A stretch of 64,000 nt of DNA from Petaurus breviceps papuanus. Lineage: Eukaryota; Chordata; Mammalia; Diprotodontia; Petauridae. The notes under the pieces are model-generated. The model saw only the letters and a list, made by a program, of their open reading frames with translations, was not told the DNA's origin and did not search any database. This document shows positions 1-12,300 of the stretch, one piece after another. The DNA lies in assembly GCA_028583685.1 (NCBI GenBank), contig JAMXIF010001253.1:71292989-71356988 (forward strand). Reading direction: 5' to 3'. Made by a program: the position numbers and the translations under genes. Position 1 is the stretch's first letter, and every line of letters begins with the position of its first letter.

Positions 1-133
1 AGGCAGGGCAATTGGGGTTAAGTGACTTGCCCAAGGTCACAGAGCTAGTAAGTATTGTCAGAGGTCAGATTTGAACTTGGGTCCTCCAGACTCCAGGGCC
101 AGTGCTTTATTCACTGTGCCACTTAGCTGCCCC
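1..133 (-). mobile_element. Marsupial tRNA-derived SINE (left end at window edge)
   Basis: Reverse complement of the GGGGCAGCTAAGTGGCAC..CACTTAACCCCAATTGCC SINE; it may start outside the window. Several substitutions, no clear duplication visible. Confidence 0.85.
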
Positions 134-136
134 AAA

Positions 137-545
137 GTGAGGATTTTTTTAGGATAGATGAGACCTTGGGTTTGTTTATAGGCAGAAAGGAAGCAGCCAG
201 TAGATGAAGCAATTTAAAATTAGTCAAAGGATAGAGATGATAGAAGGATGACATCTTGGAGGAAAACGGATGGAATAAGATCCTTGTGCATGTATAGAGG
301 TTTACTTTGTAAAAAAAAAAAAAAAAGGAGGGCCTTTATTCTTGTGAAACAGGTAAAGAAGGATATGGTGGCATTAACCCTCTGGGAGATGTGAGATGAA
401 GCAGAGGACAGAAAAGGAATCTTTTTGTGAATGGCCTTAATTTTTTTCAATGAAAAATGAGGCAAGGTTCTCAATTGAGAGGATAAAAGAGGTGGATTAT
501 GTTAGAATATGTGTCAATTAATTGATATTAGAAAATTGTCTTGCA
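137..545 (-). mobile_element. L2-like LINE fragment, antisense
   Basis: Aligns by eye with 54,680-55,100 (shared features: GGTTTGC/TACTT, the block ending TGGCCTTAATTTTTT, and GAGGCAAGGTTCTCA), which belongs to the large antisense L2-like element there. It contains a run of 16 A at 311-326. No intact frame. Confidence 0.6.
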
Positions 546-1828
546 CTTCCTTGGTTGCTATTTTTCTCAAACTGGCAAGGAGAACAAGTATTTAATAAAG
601 AAAGAGAGAATTGCTTAGCTCTGCATTTTGGGAGATGGAAGAGGAAGAATAGGCTTCCTGTTTGGCAAAGCTGGGAAGAGGTCAGTAGTTATAAATTATT
701 GACAAAGGAGAAAATGGGAAGAGGCTTCTAAAAACCTGATCGGAGGAAAATAATTGACCAGAAGATAGAAGAGAAAGAAATGTTAAGAAGTGGCTGGTAA
801 TTGCAAAATATCTCATGAGGGAGAGATAGGAAGCAAGACATATCAGGGAGGTTAAACTACCATCACCATCCCCACTTCTTTCTTCCCTCTACAACCACAC
901 CCTTTGGAACCTGCTGACTTTGAAAGAGATCCTCTAGTAAGAAGAGTCAGGGGAAGAATAGTTTTCACTGATAACTTCTTGATGAACAGTATCAAAGAAG
1001 CTATTTGTTGACTTGACATTAATTAGAAGGCTCACTGCCTGCTCTAGGCATGTATCTGGATGTGATAAAAAGCCTCAAATGATATTAAACCTGACGGCCA
1101 CTATTCATTTCCAGTGGATAAAAAAGATGCTGCCACAAGTAACCTACAAATCATTGCTAGGAATTATGAAGTCCTGCACTCACAAAACTGAAGACCCTTA
1201 GGGGTATATGTGGTATTTTCATCCTTACTTCTGAATTGTGAGGGTTCCAGAAAAGAAAGGCAGATTTTAGAAGTGAAGAATTGTTCAAGATTATGTATGA
1301 TAACGAGATTTGAATCTTTGGAACACATTAAAATATTGGAAGGAGCCAGCAATAGATAATACTCAGTAGAAATGGTTTAAAAATTATATTTGCTTAGAAT
1401 CTTGCACATCTTATCAATTGGGATTTAAACTGAAAAATAATGAGGATAGGATCAGGGAAAAAACTCCCTATTTCTTGTCCATCATATTAGATGCCATAAT
1501 TACAACAGTGTTGGAGGACTTTAGGTATCTGGACATCTCTTGGTGCTTTCTTTTTGCCAAAATGTAAGCAGCTAGTTCATCCTTGCTGTTGCACAGAGTA
1601 ATATCAAAGAAGGGAAATTGGATACCCAAAGTGTTCCACTGGTATCCTCATGATGTCAGAAAAAAGTGGAAAGTCCTCAAGTACATACCCACTCCCTGCG
1701 GTTAATTTATGGGAGGACATGAACAAGTCACAGAGAAGGGAAAGCAGAAATGGGTTGCAATCTGCATTACTGTAGAGAATCAAATCAAGTTGATGAGACT
1801 ATAGATCCATATGAGTATTGTATCTTTC
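546..1828. other. Unassigned intronic sequence
   Basis: No recognisable gene, repeat family or RNA. The first part may be continuing L2 antisense sequence. The short open frames present have no family resemblance I recognise. Confidence 0.4.
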
Positions 1829-2091
1829 TTTGTTGTTCACTCATTTTTCAGTCCTTTTTGAATCTTCCTGCCCCCTTTTGGCTTTTGTTTGTTTCTTTTT
1901 GTCAATGGTACTGGAGTGGTTTGCCATTTCCTTCTCCAGCTCATTTTACAGATGAGGAAACTGAGGCAAACAGGATTAAGTTATTTGTTCAGGGTCCCAC
2001 AACTGGTAAATGTCTGAAGCCAGCTTTGAACTCAGGAAGATGCGTCTTCCTGACTCCAGATATGGTGTTCTATCCATTGCACTATCTAGCA
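1829..2091 (-). mobile_element. Long-form marsupial CORE-SINE, antisense
   Basis: Contains the reverse-complement blocks TTTGTTGTTCA, CTGGAGTGGTTTGCCATTTC, CAGATGAGGAAACTGAGGC (CORE) and CTATCCATTGCACTATCTAGC. About 260 bases, the usual full length of this family. Confidence 0.85.
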
Positions 2092-2704
2092 GTTTAGCTA
2101 TGCTTAATGACAATGTCATCAAAAATTAGAGGACGTAGACATTCCTGATAAAATTGTAAAATGAGAGGTCTAAAGAGTGCCAAATTCCTCATTTTCCTTT
2201 TTTTAAAGTAGAAACACTAGAAATGAAAAATTGGTTTTAAAAACCTTGCAGTAAAATTAAAATCAATCAAAATAGGATGTAAACAAAGTGACCATAATCA
2301 TCAATCCAGTAAAAATCCCAATAATCAACAGAAATACAAGAAACAATACAGATATTAAGACAAACAGTACAAGATATCATGAGAGACATCCTCAAATGAA
2401 TAGATGACAAATTTTAATATATAAGATTAATCATTGGTACCAGAATCACCTGATCAAAAAAAGAAGAATTTAAAGAAAATAAAAATTAGGGAAAGAATTA
2501 ATGTAGAGCAAAAAGGTGAGGAAATAAATGAAATAATTATAATACAGAACTTTATAATATATTATAAAATAGAATGCCTGAAAAACTAAATAAAATCAAT
2601 AGAAAACAAATTTAACTACATTAGAAAAGAAAGCTTTAGTGAGTACTGAGACCTGGAGGGAAAAGATACAAAAATTGCTGAATTATTTAAATGATGAGAA
2701 AACA
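2092..2704 (+). mobile_element. Very decayed AT-rich sequence, possibly old L1 ORF2
   Basis: A-rich on the + strand, with many AAAATAAA-type codons reminiscent of ancient L1 ORF2 sense sequence, but no motif that proves it. Confidence 0.25.
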
Positions 2705-2840
2705 TGCGGAGCTGAATGAATGCATGAATGAGCATTGATTAAGCAAACTATGCTAAGTGCTAGTTATACAGATACAAAAGAACTAGATAGACCTCCCATC
2801 GAAGTACTTATACTTTAATAGGGGATAACAAAGTATAAGG
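2705..2840 (-). mobile_element. L2 3' end, antisense
   Basis: Begins with the reverse complement of the L2 terminus (GAATGAATGCATGAATGAGCATTGATTAAGC) followed by a CTATGCTAAGTGCTAGTTATACAGATACAAA-type block shared with other antisense L2 ends in this window. Confidence 0.7.
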
Positions 2841-3361
2841 AGAGCTAGTGGCTAGAGAATAGTGTTCATCTCCATTTCTGTCTCTGTCTCTCTAACTGTC
2901 TCTCTCTGTCTCTCTTTCATCTTAGTAATTTGGAGGGTAGATCAAGATTCAGAAAGTTCAGCATTACTGACATCTCAGCAAATTTAGAAAAATAGATTAA
3001 TCATCTTGTGGCATGTTGATATAATAGATCATGGTGCCTCCCCCAAAATAATAAAGTAAAAAGCCTATATGAAAGAAAGTAAAGTCAAAATAGTAAAACA
3101 TTAGATGAAATTTGATAGGAGCACCGCAAGCCCATTTCTTATTTGTCATTTATTAATTTTCTTCTGTCATTTTAAATGCTAAATATCTTTGGAGTTTTTT
3201 TATTTTGCATATTTATTTATCTATTTTCCTTATTGATGATTAGGGATAGGGATAAGGACTGAACTATAGGGAACTACCAGACAATAAAATTATCTTTATT
3301 GATGTAGGTCAGCACTTTCTTTGAAATCTAGAGTCTAAGAATTGCCTAGAATATTGAAAAA

Positions 3362-3465
3362 TTCGTTTACTTGCCAAGGGTCACACAGCCAGTTAGAGAT
3401 GGAACTCGAACCCAGATTTTCCTTTATCTGAAGCCAACTCTCTACCTACTATACTATGTCATTCA
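3362..3465 (-). mobile_element. MIR-type SINE fragment, antisense
   Basis: ACTTGCCAAGGGTCACACAG and AACTCGAACCCAGATTT are MIR-like tRNA-related and CORE-flank blocks in reverse complement. Confidence 0.65.
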
Positions 3466-3735
3466 GTTTATGATAATTGTAGTGTATACATATTATATAA
3501 TTTATCATATATGTTTGTGTTTTTGTATATGTGCATATATACATAATACATATACATATGTGTATATGTATGATACTTAGGTCAGCTCCCTACTCATTCC
3601 CTAACCACATGTTGGTCATTAAGTTTATAATAATTATAACATGTGTATATATTATATAGTTTATAATACATGTATTTATAGCTACATACATGAATACATA
3701 TATACACACATATATTGACACAATGATGTGTACTT
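3461..3735. repeat. AT/TATG-rich low-complexity tract with a local duplication
   Basis: TATA/CATA-rich microsatellite-like DNA. A unit with TCATT.AGTTTAT.ATAATT at 3,461-3,530 reappears at about 3,615-3,690. Confidence 0.6.
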
Positions 3736-3774
3736 GTATTGTGAACCTCATTTAGTAAAATAAAAAGAATGTTA

Positions 3775-4270
3775 GAGTTAAAATCAGAAAAAAGAAGAGC
3801 TTCATATATATTAAGATATTTATAGCAGCACTTTTCATGGTAGCAAAAAACTTGAGAGTGGATGTCCATAATTTGGAGGAAAGTATGGAAAGCTTTACAT
3901 AACTGATGCCAAGTGAAACAAAGAGAGCCAGGAAAACAATATTCACAATGGCTATATAAATGGAAAGAATAAGCACAAAGCAGTTGAAACTGAATATTTC
4001 AAAAATGTAAAGAACAAGCTTGGTCCCAAAGAAGAGGTATGAGAAGATATTTCCTTGCATTTCTTTGCAGAGGTTGAATATCCATATTATGAAACTTTAC
4101 ATGTAATATCACCTTATTTTTTAATATGTTTACAGATTTTGCTAAATGTTTTTTTCTCTTCCCCTTATTTAAAAAAAATCTTGGAAGGGATGACTGTATG
4201 GGGGTACAGGAGAGATACAGGGAGATATCAGGGCAGTTAAAAACAAAAAAAAGTAATAAAATCAATTATG
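3775..4270 (+). mobile_element. Old L1 3' end fragment (ORF2 tail and 3' UTR)
   Basis: Contains degenerate versions of the L1 C-terminal and 3' UTR blocks (TAGCAAAAAACTTGAGAGTGG, ACTGATGCCAAGTGAAAC, AGAGCCAGGAAAACAATATTCACAATGG). Strongly decayed. Confidence 0.6.
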
Positions 4271-4287
4271 AAAATAAGTGAAAAGAA

Positions 4288-4420
4288 TTAGAGTACTTGA
4301 ATTTGAATTCTGGTTCCTCTCATTCCTCTATAATCTTGAATAACTTATCTGAAAAAGGGGGGCTGGATTATAGGATTTCTAAGATCCCTTTGAGCTCATA
4401 AGCCTATGAAGATAATTATT
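4288..4420 (+). mobile_element. MIR-like SINE fragment
   Basis: GAATTTGAATTCTGGTTCCTCTC, TCTTGAATAACTTATCT and CTAAGATCCCTTTGAGCTC follow the order of a MIR sense copy. Confidence 0.5.
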
Positions 4421-4569
4421 CTTGCTAATAAAATAGATCTGGTTGCTGAAGTAAAAATTATGGAAACTATGGGATAAAGGATCTCTTCATCTTAAAATTC
4501 ATGACTGACACCTGCCCTTTATTTATTTGCACCCTCAGTAATGTTAAAAAAAAGAAATACTTTAATTTC

Positions 4570-5640
4570 CAACAGAAGTTTAGACAATGGAAAGTAATTA
4601 CTACAATGAAAAGGCCAAAAGCTCACAAGCTACCTCAGCTAACGCACACTTGACCTCCTTGCCAAGTGGAGAGAGATGGAAACCAAAGACAAATTTGATT
4701 TTTATCAGAAACTGTTTACATGGCATTACAAAAGATGTTGGTAGAAGTTTAGGTGCAGAGTTGTATCATAAAACATCAGTAGGGAGTGGAAAGGTAAACA
4801 AGCAGGCTTAGAGTGTGCCACAAGCCCAACTTAGCAATCATCCCAAAACTGGGAGGAGAGCAAAGTCAGAAAATGGAATGCCCTTTTTACAGTGACCTAT
4901 TATCATCATTTGTAACAGTTATTCCACTGCATTTGGTATCACGTACTTTAGCCTTATGGTGTTCTGAATTGAGAAAGTAGAAATAGCACTCAGAAAGTGA
5001 AGCCAGAAAAAGCAGCTACCCCATGTGCACACAGGACATCCATGCTTGCCAAATAACTGAAAAAAGTGGGTTTTTTCTATCCAACATTTCTTACTACCAA
5101 AATAAGGCAAACAGCAAGACATAACCGGTTTCCCATTTGCCTTTGTCCATATCTTCATAAAATCTTCATGAGAATGAAGCACACATGCATCCCCTTAATG
5201 AAAATATGAGAAGAGAAGTAGCATGCTTTTGCAACTGATATTGTATAGCAGACTACATCTTTACAGTTGAACAACTGATTGGAAAATATAGAAAATCCAA
5301 GTTCCACTTGTGATTATTGTTAGCAATCATAAAAAAAAGAATTTGTCTTAAAATGTAACCTTCAGGGATCTCCTTCAACAAGTTGTCTCCATGTACATGT
5401 AAAGATAAAAAAAAACATTCCATAGATTCAATTACACAGGAATTTTTTCAGGAATCTGATGAAATGTCAGTATCAAACAAGAATAAAATAGATACATCTA
5501 CCAAAGGTGTCACTTTTGTCGTGAAGGATGTCCTGCCTGCAATCCAGCTAGAAGAAGAATTATTCCCTATAGTTGGTAAAATACTGCAAGATGTTCCTAT
5601 TTGCATATATTATTGCTTTTGTTGAATCAAGCCTCAAAAT
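4570..5640 (+). mobile_element. Possible RTE-like LINE reverse-transcriptase fragment, very weak
   Basis: At 5,248-5,313 the + strand reads ADYIFTVEQLIGKYRK, resembling the conserved helix N-terminal to RT motif A (DHIF..RQLIEKYR) of RTE-type LINEs. Upstream bases read like a decayed AGFR..ST. The short frames at 4,587-4,811 and 5,383-5,625 have no resemblance I recognise. No catalytic motif is visible. Confidence 0.3.
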
Positions 5641-5989
5641 GCCAGGTGGGTGAATATACCTATTTCCCAAGGAATAACATTAGCTGAATTGGGGAATCTA
5701 ATGACATAGTCCATCAAACCAATGCTTAAGTATTCATGGTCTTAGGAAAACTCGAGCGGTAAGATGAAAATAAAGAGACTAGACTTTGAATACTTTCTAC
5801 ATATGCTGCAGACAGTAACCAAGAATAAGAATCAGGAAACATACAAAGACTATATAAAGGGACTTTGGTCTTTGAAAAGGGGAGTAATGGCACACTAACA
5901 GGGGTTGAAATATGACATGTTCTTATCACTCCAGGTCCAAACAGATCTAGGAAATAACACCAGACAGAATCATGACAGTGAAATCTAAG
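5641..5989. other. Unassigned intronic sequence
   Basis: No repeat or gene recognised; it runs into the 5' part of the HAL1-like element. Confidence 0.35.
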
Positions 5990-7249
5990 AAGTCATAGTG
6001 AGTCATTTTTCTACTCCTGATTGGCATAGAGACACAGAAGGAAAGGTCTTTGGACAATGGAGATACAGTCTGGCCAGGACAGTGCCATGTGGACTACTCT
6101 AGTGCAGGGAGAGGCTATGAGCTGGGACAAGACAAGGTCCTAGACCCATACCCCATGCTTAGGCAAGACTTTATTTAGGGTGGTAGAACAGATGCTAATG
6201 GGTAACTCTCTTGCCCGGCTCTGAGCAAAAAACTGAAAACAGTGGAGTAAGGAGGGGATTTGTACTCCGGTGTGACATTCTGAGCTAAGGAGCAGTTGAG
6301 GTCACCTCCCAAGAGGAAGTCTTGATTCTAGCTCTTAGCTCATTCTGAACCCTGCTAAGTAATAGCCATGGCAAAAGTCCCAGGGAGTCTTTAGTTGTGT
6401 CACCCTGAACCAGCTGAGCTTCCCATCTGGCCAGTAGTGAATGAGTGTAGAAGCAATCTCCTGTTGCTCAGACCCAAAGTCAGTTCAAGAACTTGCAGAG
6501 CAAAGATTGGGATGGGGGTTGGAGGGGAAGGCAGGTGCAGCAATCAGACTTTTCTCTGGAACAGACCATTTGATAGCTAGTGAAAGCTAGCAGATTCACA
6601 GTCAGAACTATTACTGAGATCCAAGAATAACATAATACTCAGTGCCCCAAAGAAAGCAGTAACAAGATCAACCCAAATCTTCCCTCTGGAAGTGCACAGA
6701 GTACAGCCCTAACATGAAGTCTGAGTCGTAAAGTAGGTTGGGAGAATGAACAAGCACAAAAACAATCCCACCATAAAAATTTATTATGCTGATAGGAACT
6801 CTTAAAACATAAACCCAGAAGAAGAAAATAATCCTAAAATATCTATAAGCAAAGACTCAAAGAAAAATACATCATGTGTGTACAAATTCAACTAGAATTT
6901 CTGAAATAGATAAAAGAGTTTTTTTAAGAATTAAAAAATGTTTTTATACGTGGAATGAGAATGTTAGAGGGGGGGAAATGGAAGGAAAAAAAAACTAGAG
7001 TTATGGAAGAAAGAATTGCAAAAGGGATTAACAGCTTGTCACAAGAGGTACAAAACTTGCCCATGCAACAAACTTGCCCTCCCAGAGACAAGAAGAAATA
7101 TTAAAAACAAAGTCAGAAGACTAAAAGAATAGAAGAAAATGTCAGGTGTTTCATAGCAGAAAATGACTGACCTGAAAAAGAGATCAAGGAGAAAAAATTT
7201 AGGAATCATTGAATTACCTGAACATATGGCAATGAAAGAAAGAGCCTGA

Positions 7250-7561
7250 GGGGCGGCCAGGTAGCACAGCAACTAAGAGCACCGGCTCCAGTGTTGAGAA
7301 GACCTGGAGATCGAATCCTGGGCTCAGACACTTAGCACCCACGCAGAAACACCTGGCCGTGTAACCTTGAGCAAGTTACTTAACCCCAATTGCTTAGGGG
7401 CGGCCAAGTGGCTCAGCGAGTAAGAGTACCAGCTCCAGTGTTGGGACGACCTGGAGATCGAATCCCGGGCTCAGGCACTCAGCACCACACCCAGAAATAA
7501 CTGGCCGGGTAACCTTGAGCAAGTTACTTAACCCCGATTGCTCAAAAATTAAAAAAAAAAA
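7250..7561 (+). mobile_element. Tandem-dimer marsupial tRNA-derived SINE
   Basis: Two head-to-tail SINE monomers, each starting GGGGCGGCCA and ending TTAACCCC.ATTGCT (about 7,250-7,396 and 7,397-7,545), followed by one A-rich tail. The only target duplication is GAAAGAAAGAGCCTGA at 7,234-7,249 and 7,562-7,577, outside the pair, and no A-tail separates the monomers. Both carry a B-box-like GATCGAATCC. It therefore moved as one dimeric transcript into the ORF1 part of the HAL1-like element. Confidence 0.92.
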
Positions 7562-8471
7562 GAAAGAAAGAGCCTGATCACGTTTGAAGAAATCTTAAAA
7601 GAAAACTGCCCAGATCTCTTAAAAACAAAGGGAAAAGTTGAAATAGAATCTACCAAGCACCTTTTAAAAGAAACTCCAAAATAAAAACTCCCAGGAACAT
7701 CATAGCCAAAATCTAGATATTCCAAGTCAAAGAAAAAAATACTTTAAGTAGAAAAAAGGAAAGAATTCAAGTACCAATGAGCTACAATCAGGTATAACAC
7801 ATTAGAACCTTATATAAGGGAGTAGAAATCTTGCAATACATTATTCCAGAAGGCAAAGGATATAGGCTTACAGCCAAGAACAACTTACCTCGGCAAAACT
7901 GGGCATAATCCTGCTGGGAGAAAAATAAATCATTAATGAAATAGAGAACTTCCAAGCATTCCTGATAAAAAGACCAAAACTGTGTAGGAATTTTGAAAAT
8001 CTAACACAGGAATTAAAAAGAGACATTAAAAAATAAAACAAATAATTATAAAGGACTAAACAAGGATGAACTCCTTACATTTTAATAAAGGGAAATGATA
8101 AATGTATGTCTTCCCATTCATATCATTATTACTAGGGGTAATAGAATCTAATTAGACAAAAGGCATGAGAGTGGTTCTATTATATATTGATCTTAAAAGC
8201 TGATGAGAAGAGAGAGGGAAGGGAAAGGAAGGTTGGGGAAGTTATTTCATATAATCATAGTGTACAAATAATTATATAATCAAGAAGGGCCTGGGAGGAG
8301 CACAACTAATACTTGAATCCCACTTTCTTCTGAATTAGTAAAATAAAACACAAACACATAGATACAAAAATAAAAATGAGATCTGAGGGTATGGCCATAA
8401 TTGAGGAATGGATGGCCAAGTTATGGCATATAAAGGTAAGTAATGCTACTGTGCTATAAAAAATGATGAAG

Positions 8472-8641
8472 AGGGTCAGCTAGTTAGTGCAGTGAATAGA
8501 GCACTGGCCCTGGAGTCAGGAGCACCTGAGTTCAAATGTGGCCTCCTACACTTGACACACTTAGTAGCTGTGTGATCTCAAGTCACTTAACCCCAATTGC
8601 CTTGCCTTCCCCCCTCCACCAAAACAAAAAACAAAAAAAAC
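8472..8641 (+). mobile_element. Marsupial tRNA-derived SINE inserted in L1-type 3' UTR
   Basis: Starts AGGGTCAGCTAGTTAG, carries GAGTTCAAAT (B-box-like) and CACTTAACCCCAATTGCC, ends in an A-rich tail. An 8-bp duplication TGATGAAG is seen at 8,464-8,471 and 8,642-8,649. Confidence 0.88.
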
Positions 8642-8915
8642 TGATGAAGGGAATGATTTCAGAGAAACCTGGGAAGACTTGTATGCTAATACTGAGTAAA
8701 CAAAAATAATACTAAACAAAACCAAGAAAATAATTTTTATGATTACAGGAATATTCTAAAGAACAAAATATTTGAGAAGACCAGGAAATCAGATCAGTAT
8801 GATGATCAATCAGATTTCCAGAGTACTAATGATGAAAAATGCTACTTACTTTCCTGATAGAAAGGTAAAATACTCAGAGTGCAAAATGAGACCGATATAT
8901 AGATATAGATTTTTA

Positions 8916-9311
8916 ATTCAATTTTTAATTTATTAATTTGTTTGTTTCCTTTTAGTTTACAGGATTCAATTCCACAATTCCTTGAATTTCACATTTTGTC
9001 CCCCTCCTTTCCCTCCCCCCCCCCCGCCCATGGCGTCTCATAATCAAGTATAGGATCTGTAAATACTTTCACATTATACAATGGTCAGGTTATAAGGATG
9101 GATTGTACCAGCTGGAATGAAAAATGGTAAAGAGGACGTAAAATCAAATGAGAGAACGAAAAAGATCAGGTATTTTGCTTCCACCTGGATATAAATTTAG
9201 TTCTTTCTAGTTCTTTCTCTGGATGCACATTTTTCTCTCCATCATGCGTCTTTTGGGATTGACTTATATCCCTGCATTGTTGAGAAGAGTCCAGTCTATC
9301 AAAGTTGGTCA
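8916..9311 (-). other. L1 3' UTR with polypurine tract and A-rich tail
   Basis: Sequence between the ORF2 stop and the L1 3' end. On the minus strand it contains a G-rich polypurine tract (C-runs at 9,001-9,027 on +), a conserved feature of mammalian L1 3' UTRs and a potential G-quadruplex. The tail is A-rich (AT-rich at 8,916-8,950). The same 3' UTR occurs at 59,744-60,147. Confidence 0.85.
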
Positions 9312-12300
9312 TCACACATATGTTGTGTCTGTAATTGTGTACAAATTCCTCCTGGTTCTACTCATCTCACTCAGCATCAGTTCTTTTAAGCCTCTCCAGG
9401 TAAATATGAAGACCGACTGCTCCCCGTTTCTTATAGCGCAATAATATTCCATAACATGCTGTATCAGCAATGCCATATTCACAATGCCTATAGAGATTAC
9501 AAATATGCTGATATAATTATCCATTACAAAATACGTCATGTTTGCCATATGAGGAAATAAACTAGAAAATTTATTAAGATACCAAAAGACTGAGTCCCAA
9601 AACCAGAAAGTGAAAGCCATCAGAGTAGTTATGATATTGGCACAGGTAGATAAAGTAGAAAGCACCCACATTTTCAAGCCTTTAAAACAGAACAGGCTAC
9701 CTCAGGCAAAGGTCCTCCTCTCCCCACTCACAGCAACCACCCAGCGTCCTGGAAGCACGCTCCCAGCAGCTCCGGCCCCTGGCAGTCCTCAGCAGGAGTC
9801 CTTAGCAGAAAGTCCTTAGCAGTCCTAACTCAAAAAGGGCTTCGCGCTGCCACTGCCTCTGCTGCTGCCGCCGTCACCACCACCACCAGCCAACGCAGGA
9901 ACGCTAGCTTGGCTTCCGCTTCCTCTTGCTCCGCCCCTTCCTGCTACATCAGCAAGTCCAACGGGACATGGAAGATCTTTAAATCCCATAACCCTTACAC
10001 ATGCATATACCACAACTTGTTCAGCCATTCCCCAATTGATGGACACCCCCTTAATTTCCAATTCTTTGCCACAACAAAAAGAGTTGCTATAAACATTTTT
10101 GTACATATGGGTCTTTCTCCCATTTCTATGATCTCTTTGGGATATAACCCTAGGAGTGGTATTGCTGGATCAAAGGGTATGAAAGTATTTATAGCCCTTT
10201 GGGCATAGTTCCAGATTGCTTTCTAGAAAGGCTGGGTCAGTTCACAACTCCACCAACAATGCATTAGTGTTCCCGTTTGCCCACATCCTCTCCAGCATTT
10301 GTCGTTTTCCTGTTTTGTCATCTTAGCCAATCTAACTGGTGAGATGTGGTACCTCAGAGTTGTTTTGATTTGCATTTCTCTAATCAATAGTGAATTAGAG
10401 CATTTCTTCATGTGCTTATAGATAGCTTTAATTTCTTTCTCTGAAAACTGCCTGTTCATATCCTTTGACCATTTATCAATTGGGAATGACTTGTATTCTT
10501 ATAAATTTGACTCAGTTCTCTGTATATTTTAGAGATGAGTCCTTTGTCAGAGACATAGGTTGTAAAGATTCTTTCCCAATTTCCCACCTCCCTCCTAATC
10601 TTGGTTACATTGGCTTTATTTGTACAGAACTTTTCAATTTCATGTAGTCAAAATGATCCATTTTACATTTTATAATGTTCTCTAATTCCTGTTTCATCAT
10701 AAAGTCATTCCCTCTCCACAAGTCTGATAGGTAAACTATTCCTTGTTTTAGCAGACTGCTTACAGTATCAACCTTTATACCTAGATCATGAACCCATTTA
10801 GACTTGATTTTGGTATATGGTGTTAGATAATGGTCTATGTCCAGTTTCTGCCATACTATATTCCAGTTTTCCCAGCAGTTTTTGTCAAATAGTGAGTTCT
10901 TATCCCAAAAACCAGGGTCTGGGGGTTTATCAAACAATACATTACTGTAGTCATTGACTTCTGAATCTCGTGTGCCTAATCTATTCCATTAATCCACTCC
11001 TCTATTCCTAAACCAGTACCAAGTAGTTTTGATGACTGCTGCTTTATAGTACAGATTGAAATCTGGTAAAGCTAGTCCACCTTCCCTAGCATTTTTTTTC
11101 ATTAATTCCCTTGATATTCTGGACCGTTTATTCTTCCAGATGAATTTTGTTACTATTTTTTCTAACTCTATAAAGTAGTTTTTTGGTAAATTAATTGGTA
11201 TGGCACTAAATATATAATTTAATTTAGGTAAAATTGTCATTTTTATTATATTAGCTCGACCCAGCCATGAGCAATTGATATTTTTCCAATTAGTTAGATC
11301 TGACTTTATTTGTGTGAAAAGTGTTTTGTAGTTATGATCATACAGGTCCTGGGTTTGTTTTGGCAGGTAGATTCCCAAATATTTTATAATGTTTACAGTA
11401 ACTTTAAATGGGATTTCTCTTTCTACTTCTTGCTGTTGAGTTTCATTGGAAATATATAGGAATGCCGAGGATTTATGTGGGTTTATTTTATATCATGCAA
11501 CTTTGCCAAATTTATTTATTGTCTCAAGCAGTTTTTTACTTGATTCTCTAGGATTCTCTAAGTATATCATCATATCATCTGCGAAGAGTGATAGCTTGGT
11601 CTCTTCTTTGCCTAACTTGATTCCTTTGATTTCTTTTTCTTCTCTAATTGCTACTGCTAACATTTCTAGTACCAGATTGAATAAGAGGGGTGAAAGTGGA
11701 CATCCTTGTTTCACCCCTGATCTTATGGGAAATGCTTCCAGCTTCTCCCCATTGCATATAATACTTGCTGATGGCTTTAAATAGATGCTACCTATTATTT
11801 TAAGGAAGGCTCTATTTATTCCTACACTTTCTAATGTTTTTAATAGGAATGGATGTTGTATTTTGTCAAAAGCCTTTTCTGCATCTATTGAGATGATCAT
11901 GTGGTTTTTGCTAGTTTTATTGTTGATAGGCTCAATTATACTGATGGTTTTCCTAATATTAAACCATCCTTGCATTCCTGGAATAAATCCTACCTGATCA
12001 AAGTGTATTATTCTTGAGATAAGTTGCTGTAGTCTTTTGGCTAGTATTTTATTTAGAATTTTTGCATCTATATTCATGGGGGAGATTGGTCTATAATTTT
12101 CTTTCTCTGTTTTATCTCTTCCTGATTTAGGTATCAGTACCATATTTGTGTCATAAAAAGAATTTGGTAGGACTCCTTCTTCACTAATTTTCCCAAATAA
12201 TTTGTAGAGTATTGGAATCTATTGTTCTTTAAATGTTTGATAGAATTCACTAGTGAATCCATCTGGCCCTGGAGATTTTTTCCTAGGGAGGTGACTGATG

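Noticed and set aside
9312-9677. 121-codon minus-strand frame as a novel gene
   Set aside because: It runs from LTR sequence into the L1 ORF2 C-terminus; a fusion of two elements.
9740-9960. GC-rich, trinucleotide-rich block resembling a promoter or first exon
   Set aside because: It lies inside the solo LTR (9,460-9,999), whose ends and duplication are clear.
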